Source: Huiozyma naganishii CBS 8797
Lineage: Eukaryota; Ascomycota; Saccharomycetes; Saccharomycetales; Saccharomycetaceae
Length of the DNA: 64,000 nucleotides
Direction: 5' to 3'
Assembly (NCBI RefSeq): GCF_000348985.1
Contig: NC_035925.1
Coordinates: 310,001-374,000 of the forward strand
The position numbers and the translations under genes are program-made. The notes under the pieces are model-generated. The model was not told the DNA's origin. It did not search any database and saw only the letters and a program-made list of their open reading frames with translations. Below, piece by piece: positions 19,750 through 28,956 of the stretch (its first letter is position 1; every line of letters starts with the position of its first letter).

Positions 19750-20280
19750 ATGAACGCTGTTACTGTGAAGGACGTCTACGAAAACGCTCTGTTGCCGCAC
19801 CAGCTGCATGCGCAGTTGTCGGAAAGAGAAGGTCAGCTGCTGACTAATGAGATAACTGCGTTGCTGTCCGATTCGTACTGCATAGATGATACCACGCTAA
19901 AATTCATATCCCCCTTTTACACATTATCCGATTACAAGACGTTGAATCTTGTCAGGAACTCAAGAGGCCGCTGTGCGTACCCACTTTGTGATAAGTTTCT
20001 GAACGGTGGATCTGTCACTGCAGAGTTCTCCGGCTCAATGCTGGGTTTTTGTTCCGGGCTACACTACGACTGCAACAACTACATCCTGAACCAGTTGTCC
20101 GATGACCCTCCCATTTACCTGCGAGAGCGGATTCATATGGTCTCCAGGTTTGATTTTGCCAACATGCGGAAGCAGACGTACCAAGTGGAGCTGTTCGAAG
20201 ATTATCTGAAGAAAAAGGCTACAGAATACGATATGGATACCATTAATATAGAATTGGACAAATTCCGAATGTCATATTGA
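19750..20280 (+). CDS. RTR2: Rtr1/Rtr2-type RNA polymerase II CTD phosphatase
   Basis: The 176-residue protein carries the family zinc site: C75 and C80 in CAYPLC, C101 and H105 in FCSGLHYDC. This is the RPAP2/Rtr1 fold implicated in CTD Ser5 dephosphorylation and polymerase II handling. Position between OCA6 and RRG1 matches YDR066C (RTR2) rather than its paralogue RTR1. It is clearly divergent, and shorter than Rtr1 (226), lacking the acidic tail. Assignment to RTR2 depends on synteny; sequence alone supports only the family. Confidence 0.85.
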   Translation: MNAVTVKDVYENALLPHQLHAQLSEREGQLLTNEITALLSDSYCIDDTTLKFISPFYTLSDYKTLNLVRNSRGRCAYPLCDKFLNGGSVTAEFSGSMLGFCSGLHYDCNNYILNQLSDDPPIYLRERIHMVSRFDFANMRKQTYQVELFEDYLKKKATEYDMDTINIELDKFRMSY

Positions 20281-20337
20281 AGTGGGAGAACCGCCTCCCC
20301 CTATCTAGCAGTTACATATTTACATGAGATGGTTTCA

Positions 20338-21411
20338 CTAGAACTGGTTCCTTTTTAATACATGATACATATTCCTTTCGGAGGCAAATGGGAAGGGATG
20401 AGTCAGTTCATTCTGGAGCATGGTATCGTACCGCGTTTTCCTCTTGTTGTACATTTGTTCAGTCTTTCTCTGGTAATGCGCCAGCACACCTCCTTCGATT
20501 AAGACATCATCCCGGTAGCGTTGGAACTCAAGCATTCTGCTCAGGGATTTTTTTTCTATCGCTGCACAGGCATCTTGTAAGTATACCATCCAGCTCTGAA
20601 CGACACTAGAGTGCCTGTTCGGGGCTCCGATAAACTGGGTGAGAGAGACTAACGGCGGAGGTGTAGATCCCACGTTTTGGAGTAGGTACTCCTCCCATTG
20701 TGCCTCGTATGATGCCCATACCCCATGGAACTCGTGGCATCTCTCTACTGAATTCAATTCAGATTGGTGTTGATCCCTAGCCTGCCGTATACGGACCCCT
20801 AAGGTCTTAGACTGCTGTGCGTTTTTATTCACGGACGAGCGTACAAACCATATCCTGCTTCTCCCTGCCATTGTATACGCCAACTTCGCTTGAGGTATTC
20901 CCTTTTGCAGCTGGGCATCGATGCGATCTAGTTTATGTTTCCCGTAGGCGTGCAACGCAACCGGTAAAAGTAAGGTTTGCATGTATTTCTTCGGAATATT
21001 GCGCGGTAAGTAACCCTTCCTTTGTCGCACAGAGACGTAACGGGACAGTATGGACATTTGCCGCGACACTTCTGGGTCCTGTGGAGGCCGCGCTGACAGC
21101 TTTTCAATACTCACGCACAGTTGGCGAGATGCTGAACGCTGTGTTTGAGCGGGCTGGGGCAGATATTGTGACCACTGGGAGATCAGACCCTGTTCCAAGG
21201 ACTCATTGAATTCGTTCAACTGTTTCAGCAGGTTATGGATGACTAAAGCCGGTTTATCGCTTTTATTCTCCTTCGAGATACGGCGAAGTTCGACGAGAAT
21301 GTCTCTTTGCAGACCAATTGACGAGATTCTGTACTTCACGTTTCTTATGCTGTACCGATACAGATGGAGGACATAAGTGGCATGGTTCGGAAGGCGGTCA
21401 AATCGGACCAT
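20338..21411 (-). CDS. RRG1: Rrg1, mitochondrial genome maintenance protein
   Basis: The 357-residue protein (365 in S. cerevisiae) contains the conserved segments RQRKGYLPRNIPKKYMQTLLLPLA-like, LAYTMAGRSRIWFVRSSVNKNAQQSKTLG, and WASYEAQWEEYL. The family is needed for mitochondrial DNA maintenance and respiratory growth; the molecular activity is unknown and there are no catalytic motifs. The N-terminus is basic with few acids, suitable for import. It converges on RTR2, with only 57 bp between stop codons. Confidence 0.88.
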   Translation of the reverse strand: MVRFDRLPNHATYVLHLYRYSIRNVKYRISSIGLQRDILVELRRISKENKSDKPALVIHNLLKQLNEFNESLEQGLISQWSQYLPQPAQTQRSASRQLCVSIEKLSARPPQDPEVSRQMSILSRYVSVRQRKGYLPRNIPKKYMQTLLLPVALHAYGKHKLDRIDAQLQKGIPQAKLAYTMAGRSRIWFVRSSVNKNAQQSKTLGVRIRQARDQHQSELNSVERCHEFHGVWASYEAQWEEYLLQNVGSTPPPLVSLTQFIGAPNRHSSVVQSWMVYLQDACAAIEKKSLSRMLEFQRYRDDVLIEGGVLAHYQRKTEQMYNKRKTRYDTMLQNELTHPFPFASERNMYHVLKRNQF

Positions 21412-21609
21412 AGCACGATGCTAAGCCAGAAGATGGAAACTTTGAAGAAGTGACAGATGAAGGAATATATATGCAATGAGTTTTTGGAAAAAATAAGTAT
21501 TTAATATATTGTAAGTTAAGATTTTATAAAAGAGGAAACTAAAATATATGTGATATATTTTGGTTCATAATGACTGAAAAAAATCGCAGGAAACAGTTTA
21601 TTAAACACT

Positions 21610-22683
21610 CTAGTTGACCAAAGCGGAGGCGGTGGCAGATTCGTACTTCCAGTTTGGAGGCAAGACAGCGACGGTTCTGTAGTATCTGGCCAATCTGTGA
21701 ATTCTAGATTCAATCAAAATCAATCTGAACTTGGCGTCCTTGTCCTTTCTGTTTCTTTCCAAGTGCTTTCTGACGGAGACAGCCTTCTTAATCAAGTAGT
21801 ACAAGTCTTCTGGGATTTCTGGAGCCAAACCGTTGGATTTCAAGATTCTCATGATCTTGTTACCGGTGATGATTCTGGCTTGAGTGACACCATGGGCATC
21901 TCTCAACAAGACACCGATTTGAGATGGAGTCAAACCCTTTCTGGCGTACTTGATGATTTGTTCAATGACAGAGTCAGTGGACAACTTGAACCAAGCTGGA
22001 ACATTTCTGGAGTAAGGAATGGCAGAAGAAGAAATACCTTTACCCTGTTCGAATAGTGCGGAACAAAATAGCAACCGTGAAATATATTTTCACAGTCACA
22101 GTTTTACGTAGAATTGTTAGTCAAGTTGTTCAGGAACACAAAAACAAATAAGAAATCGAAGCTACGTCCCATAAAAGATTTTTTAGCATTACATTTAAGA
22201 CCATAAGTTCAAAGAAGTTTCCAATTTCAAAAAGACATCAAGTACTGCACAGAGCTGCGGTAAGAACAGTAACGGTTGAGCCAGCTACCGGTCATACACG
22301 CAGCACTCTAAACGGTGGGTTTGATGCGACTTGAGAGTACACCTGCCAATGACAGACATATACCTTCCCAGTCTGGATTTGAGAGATACCGCATTCCGCT
22401 AGCACAAGGTAACAGAAAACTGACGTATCAATATAATTGGAATCACCCAGTTACCACACCTTAAGACATATAATCTGAGAACATGACCGACCTATAGACG
22501 AACACGTTCTGGTGTGGACCGGTAAAAGTTGAATTTGAACTATGATCCTAAAAGAGATAGAAAAAAAAACTATGATGCAATACGCTTGAAGGATATACTA
22601 TACCTTCGCTGCGTGCTTCAATTTCTAAGTAGCGTTCATTATAGTGACAAATAAAGACATACGGCACTGTGCATACGACCCAT
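21610..22683 (-). CDS. RPS13: Ribosomal protein uS15 (Rps13), two exons
   Basis: Exon 1 is 22683-22663 (MGRMHSA, seven codons) and exon 2 is 22044-21610, together 151 residues, the same length as yeast Rps13. Exon 2 runs [16 protein letters not shown] to [10 protein letters not shown]. The intron sits between codons 7 and 8, as in S. cerevisiae. uS15 is a small-subunit protein that binds 18S rRNA early in assembly. A Rap1-like motif lies at 22895-22906, about 210 bp upstream. The flanking order RRG1-RPS13-AIM7 equals YDR065W-YDR064W-YDR063W. Confidence 0.96.
22045..22662 (-). other. RPS13 intron (618 nt)
   Basis: The 5' splice site reads GTATGT (22662-22657) and the 3' site CAG (22047-22045), preserving frame exactly. 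A GACTAAC branch-point variant of TACTAAC is at about 22115-22121, about 70 nt before the acceptor. I could not recognise a snoRNA inside. Confidence 0.93.
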
Positions 22684-22894
22684 GGCGACTGATTTGTTTG
22701 ATTTGGTTTGGTTGGAAAGTTTCTCTTTGAAATTACAATCAATAACAAGGTAGCAAGATGAGTCGGAAACCAAAACTGACGAATCTTATAGAAACGTGAT
22801 AAACTCTGCGTCTGCGAAAAAAAATATTGCGTCTGTTTTTTTGTTTTTTTTTCAAATTTTTTTAAAAAAATTAGTTTTTTAATAAATTTGGGAA

Positions 22895-22906
22895 ATGTAC
22901 GTATGT
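22895..22906 (-). promoter_or_regulatory. Candidate Rap1 site upstream of RPS13
   Basis: On the minus strand this reads ACATACGTACAT, one base from the ribosomal-protein Rap1 form ACATCCGTACAT. It lies 212 bp before the RPS13 ATG, the usual distance, and is followed by T-rich DNA (on the coding strand A/T tracts at 22820-22870). Confidence 0.5.
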
Positions 22907-22945
22907 AAGAAGCAGTCACAGATTATGAATCTTGGTGCCAGCCCT

Positions 22946-23401
22946 TTAATTGCACGAGTCGAGTTGCTCTTGTAGCTCGTCAACGTCATCCTCGTCTTCA
23001 AGACCTGAAGTAACTTCCACTAGTTTGAATGTGCCACATTCACTTCGGACCATCTCTAAGGCACCAGCGTATAGCATTTTCCACTCCTGAGACACCACAG
23101 TTTGAGGCTTCCAAAACATTAGTACTAGCGGCGTCTGTTTGAGACCATCCTTTGAAGTTGATGGGTAAGCCATGAGCACAAACCTTGGTATGTTGTCAGG
23201 TAAAATATCTGACAGATCACTCAATTGCTCTAATTCTGAATCTAATTCCTCCTGTATCTCTTCATCAATGACTATCTGATACGAAGGTTTTGGTTCAATC
23301 GCAATGCACAGGCACTTTAGGGTCTCAGTTCTGGATGTAGAGGTGCGGAATTTCCTTATTTGAAGTTTCGTTTCCGATGTGATGTGGTACAGTGAAGACA
23401 T
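22946..23401 (-). CDS. AIM7: Aim7/Gmf1, glia maturation factor-type actin debranching protein
   Basis: The 151-residue protein (149 in S. cerevisiae) has the ADF-homology fold of the GMF family: LQIRKFRTSTSRTETLKCL at the start, DILPDNIPRFVLMAYPSTSKDG in the middle, and SQEWKMLYAGALEMVRSECG near the end. GMF proteins bind Arp2/3 rather than actin and dissociate branched filaments at cortical patches. The acidic C-terminal tail is conserved. No intron is evident. Confidence 0.95.
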   Translation of the reverse strand: MSSLYHITSETKLQIRKFRTSTSRTETLKCLCIAIEPKPSYQIVIDEEIQEELDSELEQLSDLSDILPDNIPRFVLMAYPSTSKDGLKQTPLVLMFWKPQTVVSQEWKMLYAGALEMVRSECGTFKLVEVTSGLEDEDDVDELQEQLDSCN

Positions 23402-23575
23402 GTGTGGCTTTGGTTATACCTTATATAATCTACAGACAACTCAATTACTCTCGAACTCTCCCCTCCTTTAATTTTTTCTATCTGCACTATATTTAATCAG
23501 ACTCTATTTTTTTGGTTTTTGAATAGTGGAATGGCAATTGTATACACTTTATAAAATATGAAGACGTGCCATATC

Positions 23576-25270
23576 TTAACACACAAAATACTTGTCGTCC
23601 TTGCAGTCTTCTGGTGTTCTCCTGATTACTTCCTCGATATCCCATCTCTGGACTTTACCGTCCCAACTGGATTTACCAGAATTCAACTTTAAGTTTAGCA
23701 TCTCTCCAACTTCATCAACATGGCGTAGCAAATAGTCGATATCTTCCTTCGTAAGGGAGGCGGACATACAGAATCTGACTCTAGATTCAATCAATGGAGT
23801 AGCAGGATAAGCAACGACAACAACGGCAATCTTTCTCTGTAACATGATTCGCGAAAATGCAGGCATCTTTGATGGACAGTACAGTAGCATTGGGATAACA
23901 GGGGAATCGGCGTTACCGTACACAATGAACCCAAGTCTTTGTAAAGCCAAACGGAAATAACGAGAGTTAAAAGCAATTCTTTGTAATCTCTCTTGCCCTT
24001 CACCAGGATTCAGTTCACCAATGATAGTTCTTAGTGAAGAAATGATTTGAGCTAGAACTGGGGCAGCAGGAGACTCCGCGTAGTTAGGAGTTGTCAGGTC
24101 GCATCTTAACTTATCAATAATCCATTTGTCACAGGCAATGTAACCACCAGCGGCACCAAACGACTTGGTTAGAGTACCCATGAGAATATCAATGTCATGG
24201 GGGTTGACACCGAATAAGTCACATACACCGCGCCCCTTAGGTCCAACAGCACCAATAGAATGCGCTTCGTCAACGTACAGGTAGCATTTATATCTTTTCT
24301 TCAGTTCAACCAATTCAGGTAAATTACACATTGTACCCTCCATCGAAAACAAACCTTCGACACAAATCAGTATTTTCTTCCACGGACGGCCGGTCTTTGG
24401 TTGGCCAATAACAATCTGTTCTCTAATCAACTTTTCTAAGCCTTCCATGTCACCGTGCTTGAAACTTCTCACAGTCGCACCAGAAAGTCTAACACCTGTT
24501 CTGATGGAAGTATGGTTCAATTCATCAGAAACGATTAAACATTTCGAATCCAAAAACGCGTTGAAAAAGTTGGCATTGGTACCGTACCCCATTGAGAAGA
24601 TCATGGCATCTTCCTTTCCGACAAACTTCGCAATGAGACGTTCGGCCTCCTGGTGTAGTTCAGTCGTACCAATTTGTGATCTCGAGCCACCTGAATGAAG
24701 CCCGTACTTTTCGACGGCGGAAATAGCCGCGTCCGTACATTGCCCCTCACTCTGCGCAAAACCCAAGTAATTGTAGGATGATAAGTTCAAACACATGTTT
24801 GTCGTGCCTGGGTACGTAAAGTATTCGTTAAATCCATGGGAGACTCTGTCAATGCATTGGATGAATCTACCTGGAACGCCGGTGGTGGGTCTAGAAAAAC
24901 AGTCATCAATTCTCTTCTTCAGTCTTCTCACGTAAAAACTTTCAAATTTAGAATACCATGGTGCCATACCATCCTTTTCGACGATGTCCAAATGCTTGCT
25001 TCTTTGGAAATGAATACCCAAGAAATCATGGACATGCCCAAATATAATCAAAATCAGATAATTGACGTAGGTGATTAGCGAAATATAGTATGGTGGGGTA
25101 TCAATGATAGGTTCTGGAATGGGCTCATTGTGACATGACTTTACCTGAAATAGATAACTCTTGCTGGTCAGGCTCCCAAATTCATTTTCTCTTTTGGATT
25201 CAATTGAGATATCCTCAGGTGGGAAAAGAGGGACATGGGTCGCATCGTGTGTACCATCATCTAACGTCAT
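23576..25270 (-). CDS. LCB2: Serine palmitoyltransferase subunit Lcb2
   Basis: The 564-residue protein (561 in S. cerevisiae) has an N-terminal membrane segment (YYISLITYVNYLILIIFGHV, about residues 61-80) and an alpha-oxoamine synthase domain. The PLP-binding lysine is K369 in GTLTKSFGAAGG; YVDEAHSIGAVGPKGRG and LNHTSIRTG are also present. With Lcb1 it condenses serine and palmitoyl-CoA in the ER, the committed step of sphingolipid synthesis. Lcb2 carries the catalytic lysine, so this is Lcb2 and not Lcb1. Confidence 0.97.
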   Translation of the reverse strand: MTLDDGTHDATHVPLFPPEDISIESKRENEFGSLTSKSYLFQVKSCHNEPIPEPIIDTPPYYISLITYVNYLILIIFGHVHDFLGIHFQRSKHLDIVEKDGMAPWYSKFESFYVRRLKKRIDDCFSRPTTGVPGRFIQCIDRVSHGFNEYFTYPGTTNMCLNLSSYNYLGFAQSEGQCTDAAISAVEKYGLHSGGSRSQIGTTELHQEAERLIAKFVGKEDAMIFSMGYGTNANFFNAFLDSKCLIVSDELNHTSIRTGVRLSGATVRSFKHGDMEGLEKLIREQIVIGQPKTGRPWKKILICVEGLFSMEGTMCNLPELVELKKRYKCYLYVDEAHSIGAVGPKGRGVCDLFGVNPHDIDILMGTLTKSFGAAGGYIACDKWIIDKLRCDLTTPNYAESPAAPVLAQIISSLRTIIGELNPGEGQERLQRIAFNSRYFRLALQRLGFIVYGNADSPVIPMLLYCPSKMPAFSRIMLQRKIAVVVVAYPATPLIESRVRFCMSASLTKEDIDYLLRHVDEVGEMLNLKLNSGKSSWDGKVQRWDIEEVIRRTPEDCKDDKYFVC

Positions 25271-25814
25271 TGTGGCTGGCGTGAGACAGTTAAGAGGATA
25301 TTTTTATTAGTACTTAATGCTGCGTACTCGTTTAAAAACACGAAATTCAGAATGTCGGAAAAAGTCGATGAATGGTAGCAATATCGTCAATTAAGATGCG
25401 AATGGCCTTCCCTCACTCTCTTCAGATCACAATCAATATTATATGATCCAAGTTCTAACGTCCTTGAAGGGGGGAGTGGTGGGATATTTAGCGTTCTGCC
25501 TTCGGTCCTATACCAAAAGACGGCAAAGAAACTGTTTAGCAGTCTTCTTCTTTCGCTTCAAGCGTTGTTGTTTTTTCGCACTTTTTAAATCACGTGATTC
25601 GGATATATAACAAATTCTAAACGTTCCTCAATGATTATAACGAAGCAGTGGGAGCTGTCTCGGCAGTTGTTAGTGTATGTTGTCCACAACGCATGGAGTT
25701 CCTATGGAAGAATTGTTTTTGCCAAATAGCTTAAATTCAATATATATTTGGCGAACCAGAAGAAGAAACATAGGATTGCAAAAATTCAAATGATCCTACT
25801 AGGAAACGAGGTGG
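25271..25814 (-). promoter_or_regulatory. LCB2 upstream region with CACGTG
   Basis: This 544-bp stretch includes one palindromic CACGTG at 25591-25596 (Cbf1 or other bHLH site), 321 bp before the LCB2 start. The rest has pyrimidine-rich and AT-rich blocks with no other clear site. It also contains the YDR061W 3' end. Confidence 0.45.
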
Positions 25815-27413
25815 TTAATTATTCACATTACCGACTTCATATTTTCCTGGGCCCAGTAATTTAATGAAATGATTACATTTGGGCGTTTCTTCTGCCACAT
25901 GAGCAACCACCAGTACCGTGCCGGGCCAGTACTCCAGGAAATTATGACAACGCAGCATAGGTTCGACTTCCATTCCCGAAAAAGCCTCATCTAAAATCAA
26001 AACCTCGGGCATCTTCACCAGGCTTCTTACGAATAGTATCAATTTTTGATCACTTACAGTTAAACTTTCAAACGTTCTTGTATCGGCAATATCTTTCAAG
26101 CCAAAATAGTGGATGTACATGTCGATGATTTTCTTTTGGTCAGAATCCAAAGACGTCCACATGGGTTTAAAATTGTTCGAGGAACCTTCATGACATCCTG
26201 ATGCAATGCATTCCCGCACAGTTAGTTCCCTGGCTGATTTTGTGGCAAATATTGCGTGTAATTCAGGGGATGACATGCCAATTCGTTTGTTGATATCGAA
26301 ATAGTTGGACTTACCCGATCTTCTCTCTTGTCCATTCTCGACGACCTTTGAATTCCACGATTGTGGGTGTTCTGCAACAATCATAGAAAGCAACGTGGAC
26401 TTTCCTGTACCATTATCCCCCCTGATGTGCCATTTGGAACCCACTTTGACGTCCCAAAATAAATTCTTGAGCACAGGTTCGCCCTTATATGTAACGCCAA
26501 TACCCTTGAATTCAATGGAACTTGGCATCTTAAATATCTCGTGGTGATTTTTCCCGTACAATGGGTGAGGAGCAATTAAATCTTCGATTGAGAATTGATT
26601 TTGCTGCCGTTGTGCCAAGGTTCTGTTTTCGATTTCAGATACTTCGCAATCCCTGTATTCTTTAATCCTCTCCCTACATTCTGAAACAGAACCTTGAAAC
26701 ATAATACCTTGTTGGTTATCAACCGCACAGATATGTGTGCACCACTGAGGGATCTCGTCCTGGTATCGAAGACCTACAGCAACAGGGATTCCAAACTTTT
26801 CTTGCAATCCAGCCAGAAGTTTAGAAATAATGGCCGAAGCACCAGGGTCAAGCCCTAAAAATGGATCGTCCATCAACAGCAAATCTGGTTTTTTCAACAA
26901 TGAACGGGTCAGCCTGGCCCTCCTCATTTGTCCATTACTTAACCCCATGGCCCATCTATCCTGCAGTTCGCTCAACTGCAGCTCTTTGACTAGCAGTTCA
27001 TACAATTTCATATCCACGACACGATTTGTAGTGGATATTGTGTATGCTACCTCATTGGACCCTATGGAGTTATCCAATATAAACATCTTACACGTTTGGT
27101 CAAACTCATCTTTAAAAAACTCGTATCTAGCACTAAGATGTGCCGTGGGCATTACGCCTCTGAATTTTATTTGTTCGATGATTGGTGTTGTGTTTTTATT
27201 GAATTGGTACGCCAACGGTGGATCGCATAGGAATTTCCCGCCAAGTGCATCGATAAACTTGGACTTCCCGGGTCCCCATATAACCCATTTTTGGTCTGTC
27301 CTTAATTCGAAGTTTTTGATCGGAGTTTTGAACACAGGCGGGGCATTCTTGATAAGCGACCCCTTAAAGAGCGCATTGCTAATCTTTAAAATCAACCTGC
27401 TCTGTTCTGCCAT
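25815..27413 (-). CDS. Soluble ABC ATPase with two nucleotide-binding domains, YDR061W type
   Basis: The 532-residue protein has two ABC domains and no membrane segment. Domain 1 has a shortened Walker A (WGPGKSKF, about 46-53), a signature-like LSNGQMRRARL and Walker B LLLMDDPFLGLD. Domain 2 has a normal Walker A GDNGTGKST (about 330-340) and Walker B VLILDEAFSGME. The degenerate first P-loop lacks the usual GxxGxGKS spacing, so domain 1 may bind nucleotide poorly. It matches S. cerevisiae YDR061W (539 residues) in length and position. The function is not established; the family includes mitochondrial and PhrA/ModF-like ATPases. Confidence 0.88.
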   Translation of the reverse strand: MAEQSRLILKISNALFKGSLIKNAPPVFKTPIKNFELRTDQKWVIWGPGKSKFIDALGGKFLCDPPLAYQFNKNTTPIIEQIKFRGVMPTAHLSARYEFFKDEFDQTCKMFILDNSIGSNEVAYTISTTNRVVDMKLYELLVKELQLSELQDRWAMGLSNGQMRRARLTRSLLKKPDLLLMDDPFLGLDPGASAIISKLLAGLQEKFGIPVAVGLRYQDEIPQWCTHICAVDNQQGIMFQGSVSECRERIKEYRDCEVSEIENRTLAQRQQNQFSIEDLIAPHPLYGKNHHEIFKMPSSIEFKGIGVTYKGEPVLKNLFWDVKVGSKWHIRGDNGTGKSTLLSMIVAEHPQSWNSKVVENGQERRSGKSNYFDINKRIGMSSPELHAIFATKSARELTVRECIASGCHEGSSNNFKPMWTSLDSDQKKIIDMYIHYFGLKDIADTRTFESLTVSDQKLILFVRSLVKMPEVLILDEAFSGMEVEPMLRCHNFLEYWPGTVLVVAHVAEETPKCNHFIKLLGPGKYEVGNVNN

Positions 27414-27946
27414 CGTTTCTGTCTCGTGTTTATATCGTTCTCGCTTTCGTTGAGTTATTCAATGTCTAAAGTTTCTGTTGCGATTTATTTTTCATGTACG
27501 TCAATGACTCAAAGTAGGACTGTACTTAGGGTATTGACTCACAGTCCATCGCATATATGGGTACTATGTTTACTGTTTACAGAGTAAGACAAAGACGAGT
27601 CGTTTTTTGGTGCTAGGATAGAATTCGCTGCTAGGGCAATGTAGTCATAACGATAATCTCACAAAAATATATATATAAAGCTTATTCGAAAAAAGTTGTG
27701 AGATGAGAAACCTATCTACAAAAAAGTACATGTCCTGCTCATCATCATTAATTGCAGACCTATAATGTTTCATTTACACTAGCGATTGGGCATACTACTA
27801 AGAGAGAGTGAGGGAAGTTAAATATCGAACAAAAAAAAATATAGAAAAAAAATGTTCTAAGAAAATTCGATTGAATAGTAAGCTCATATTTACACTAGTC
27901 AGGCTTAAATCGGGCAACTAATCAAGCATACAAGGGGATCCGCATT
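27414..27946. promoter_or_regulatory. YDR061W/LSM2 divergent region and synteny breakpoint
   Basis: These 533 bp lie between divergent starts and mark where gene order switches from the S. cerevisiae chromosome IV to the chromosome II pattern. The DNA is AT-rich, with short A-tracts and a TATATATATAAAG segment at about 27669-27681. No repeat, tRNA or LTR is visible at the junction. Confidence 0.4.
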
Positions 27947-28332
27947 ATGTTGTTCTTTTCCTTTTTCAAAACATTAGTTGACCAAGAAGTTGTCGTTGAG
28001 GTATGTTCTTCTGCTGGCATTTGAGTGACGGACCAATATTCTTTTTTTACTAACAACTTAAACGGTACATGTAATTGACAAACACCATTTTTGTGCAGCT
28101 TAAAAACGATATTGAAATAAAGGGCACGTTACAGTCCGTGGACCAGTTTTTAAATCTGAAACTTGACAACATATCATGCGATGACGAAACTAAATATCCG
28201 CATTTGAGCACTGTAAGGAATATATTCATTAGAGGTTCTACCGTCAGATACGTTTACCTGAACAAGAACATGGTGGACACCAACCTACTGCAGGATGCCA
28301 CAAGAAGGGAGGCCATGAGCGAGAAGAAATAA
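27947..28332 (+). CDS. LSM2: Lsm2, U6 snRNP / mRNA decay Sm-like protein, two exons
   Basis: Exon 1 is 27947-28000 (18 codons, MLFFSFFKTLVDQEVVVE) and exon 2 is 28099-28332 (77 codons plus stop); the 95-residue total equals yeast Lsm2. The Sm1 motif (LKNDIEIKGTLQSVDQFLNLKLD) and Sm2 motif (NIFIRGSTVRYVYL) are clear. Lsm2 is shared by the nuclear Lsm2-8 ring on U6 snRNA and the cytoplasmic Lsm1-7 ring that promotes decapping. The first exon is too short to stand out alone, but splice sites and identity are decisive. Confidence 0.97.
28001..28098 (+). other. LSM2 intron (98 nt)
   Basis: The 5' site is GTATGT at 28001, a perfect TACTAAC branch point is at 28048-28054, and the acceptor is CAG ending at 28098. 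Removing it joins VVVE to LKND in frame. Confidence 0.97.
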
Positions 28333-28512
28333 TTATGTCCGGGTTTGTCGTGAGGTTTTGTAATGTTTCCTTCAAGAGAGAGAGAGAGTATATGCAGTTG
28401 TCATCTAGCCTAAGTGTGTATAAACTAAGTAATAGACAGAAGAAGGAAATAAAAAATGCAAGTGTAAAGTGTCGAAGAGGCGATGAGAGATTGTTTTCGT
28501 GCCCACACCCTT

Positions 28513-28956
28513 CTACAGCGGCTTTGACAGTCGTAGTTGGCAATTCGCCCTTGTGTGTCCAGTTTCGTGACAGTACGAGCACTGAATGTTGTTCTTTTTC
28601 TTCTTTTTCTTCTTCTTGTTCTTCGTTTCCCCCTTCTGTGTTGTTAATCCATCCTTTACCGGTATCAAAGCGTACTTCTGTCCCTGTTTCTCTATTATTT
28701 CCACTTTTCCACTAAAAGTACTGTCCAACTTCTCTCTATCAACCTGCAAAGGGATATCCCGCAATTGCGAACTGGACAGTAACGAATCAATGAGATTGCT
28801 CAAGTGGTCCAGTTTACTTTCGTAATCCAATTTCACCGGAGGTTGAGACGGGCTACGTTCCGATACTCTCTTTGCTAAAATCAGTTTTGCGATCCTATCC
28901 ATCGCCTCAGACACTTGAACAACATCTTCCTTATTTTCCTGTGCCCGGGTGTCCAT
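28513..28956 (-). CDS. Small CCHC zinc-knuckle protein, unassigned
   Basis: The 147-residue protein starts at the ATG at 28956; a longer in-frame reading from 29037 begins at GTG. The N-terminal half is predicted helical (DVVQVSEAMDRIAKLILAKRV and LDYESKLDHLSNLIDSLL). It then has EIIEKQGQKYALIPV, a run of eight to nine lysines (nuclear or RNA-binding), and one zinc knuckle CSYCHETGHTRANC near the C-terminus, ending RLSKPL. A C-X2-C-X4-H-X4-C knuckle beside a poly-Lys tract suggests nucleic-acid binding. S. cerevisiae has RRN10 (YBL025W) here, and I see no similarity to it. I do not recognise this gene by name. Confidence 0.75.
   Translation of the reverse strand: MDTRAQENKEDVVQVSEAMDRIAKLILAKRVSERSPSQPPVKLDYESKLDHLSNLIDSLLSSSQLRDIPLQVDREKLDSTFSGKVEIIEKQGQKYALIPVKDGLTTQKGETKNKKKKKKKKNNIQCSYCHETGHTRANCQLRLSKPL

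Noticed and set aside
25589..25700. ATCACGTG as a possible centromere CDEI element
   Set aside because: No 80-90 bp very AT-rich CDEII and no CDEIII (TGT..CCGAA) follows on either side; it is more likely a bHLH site.
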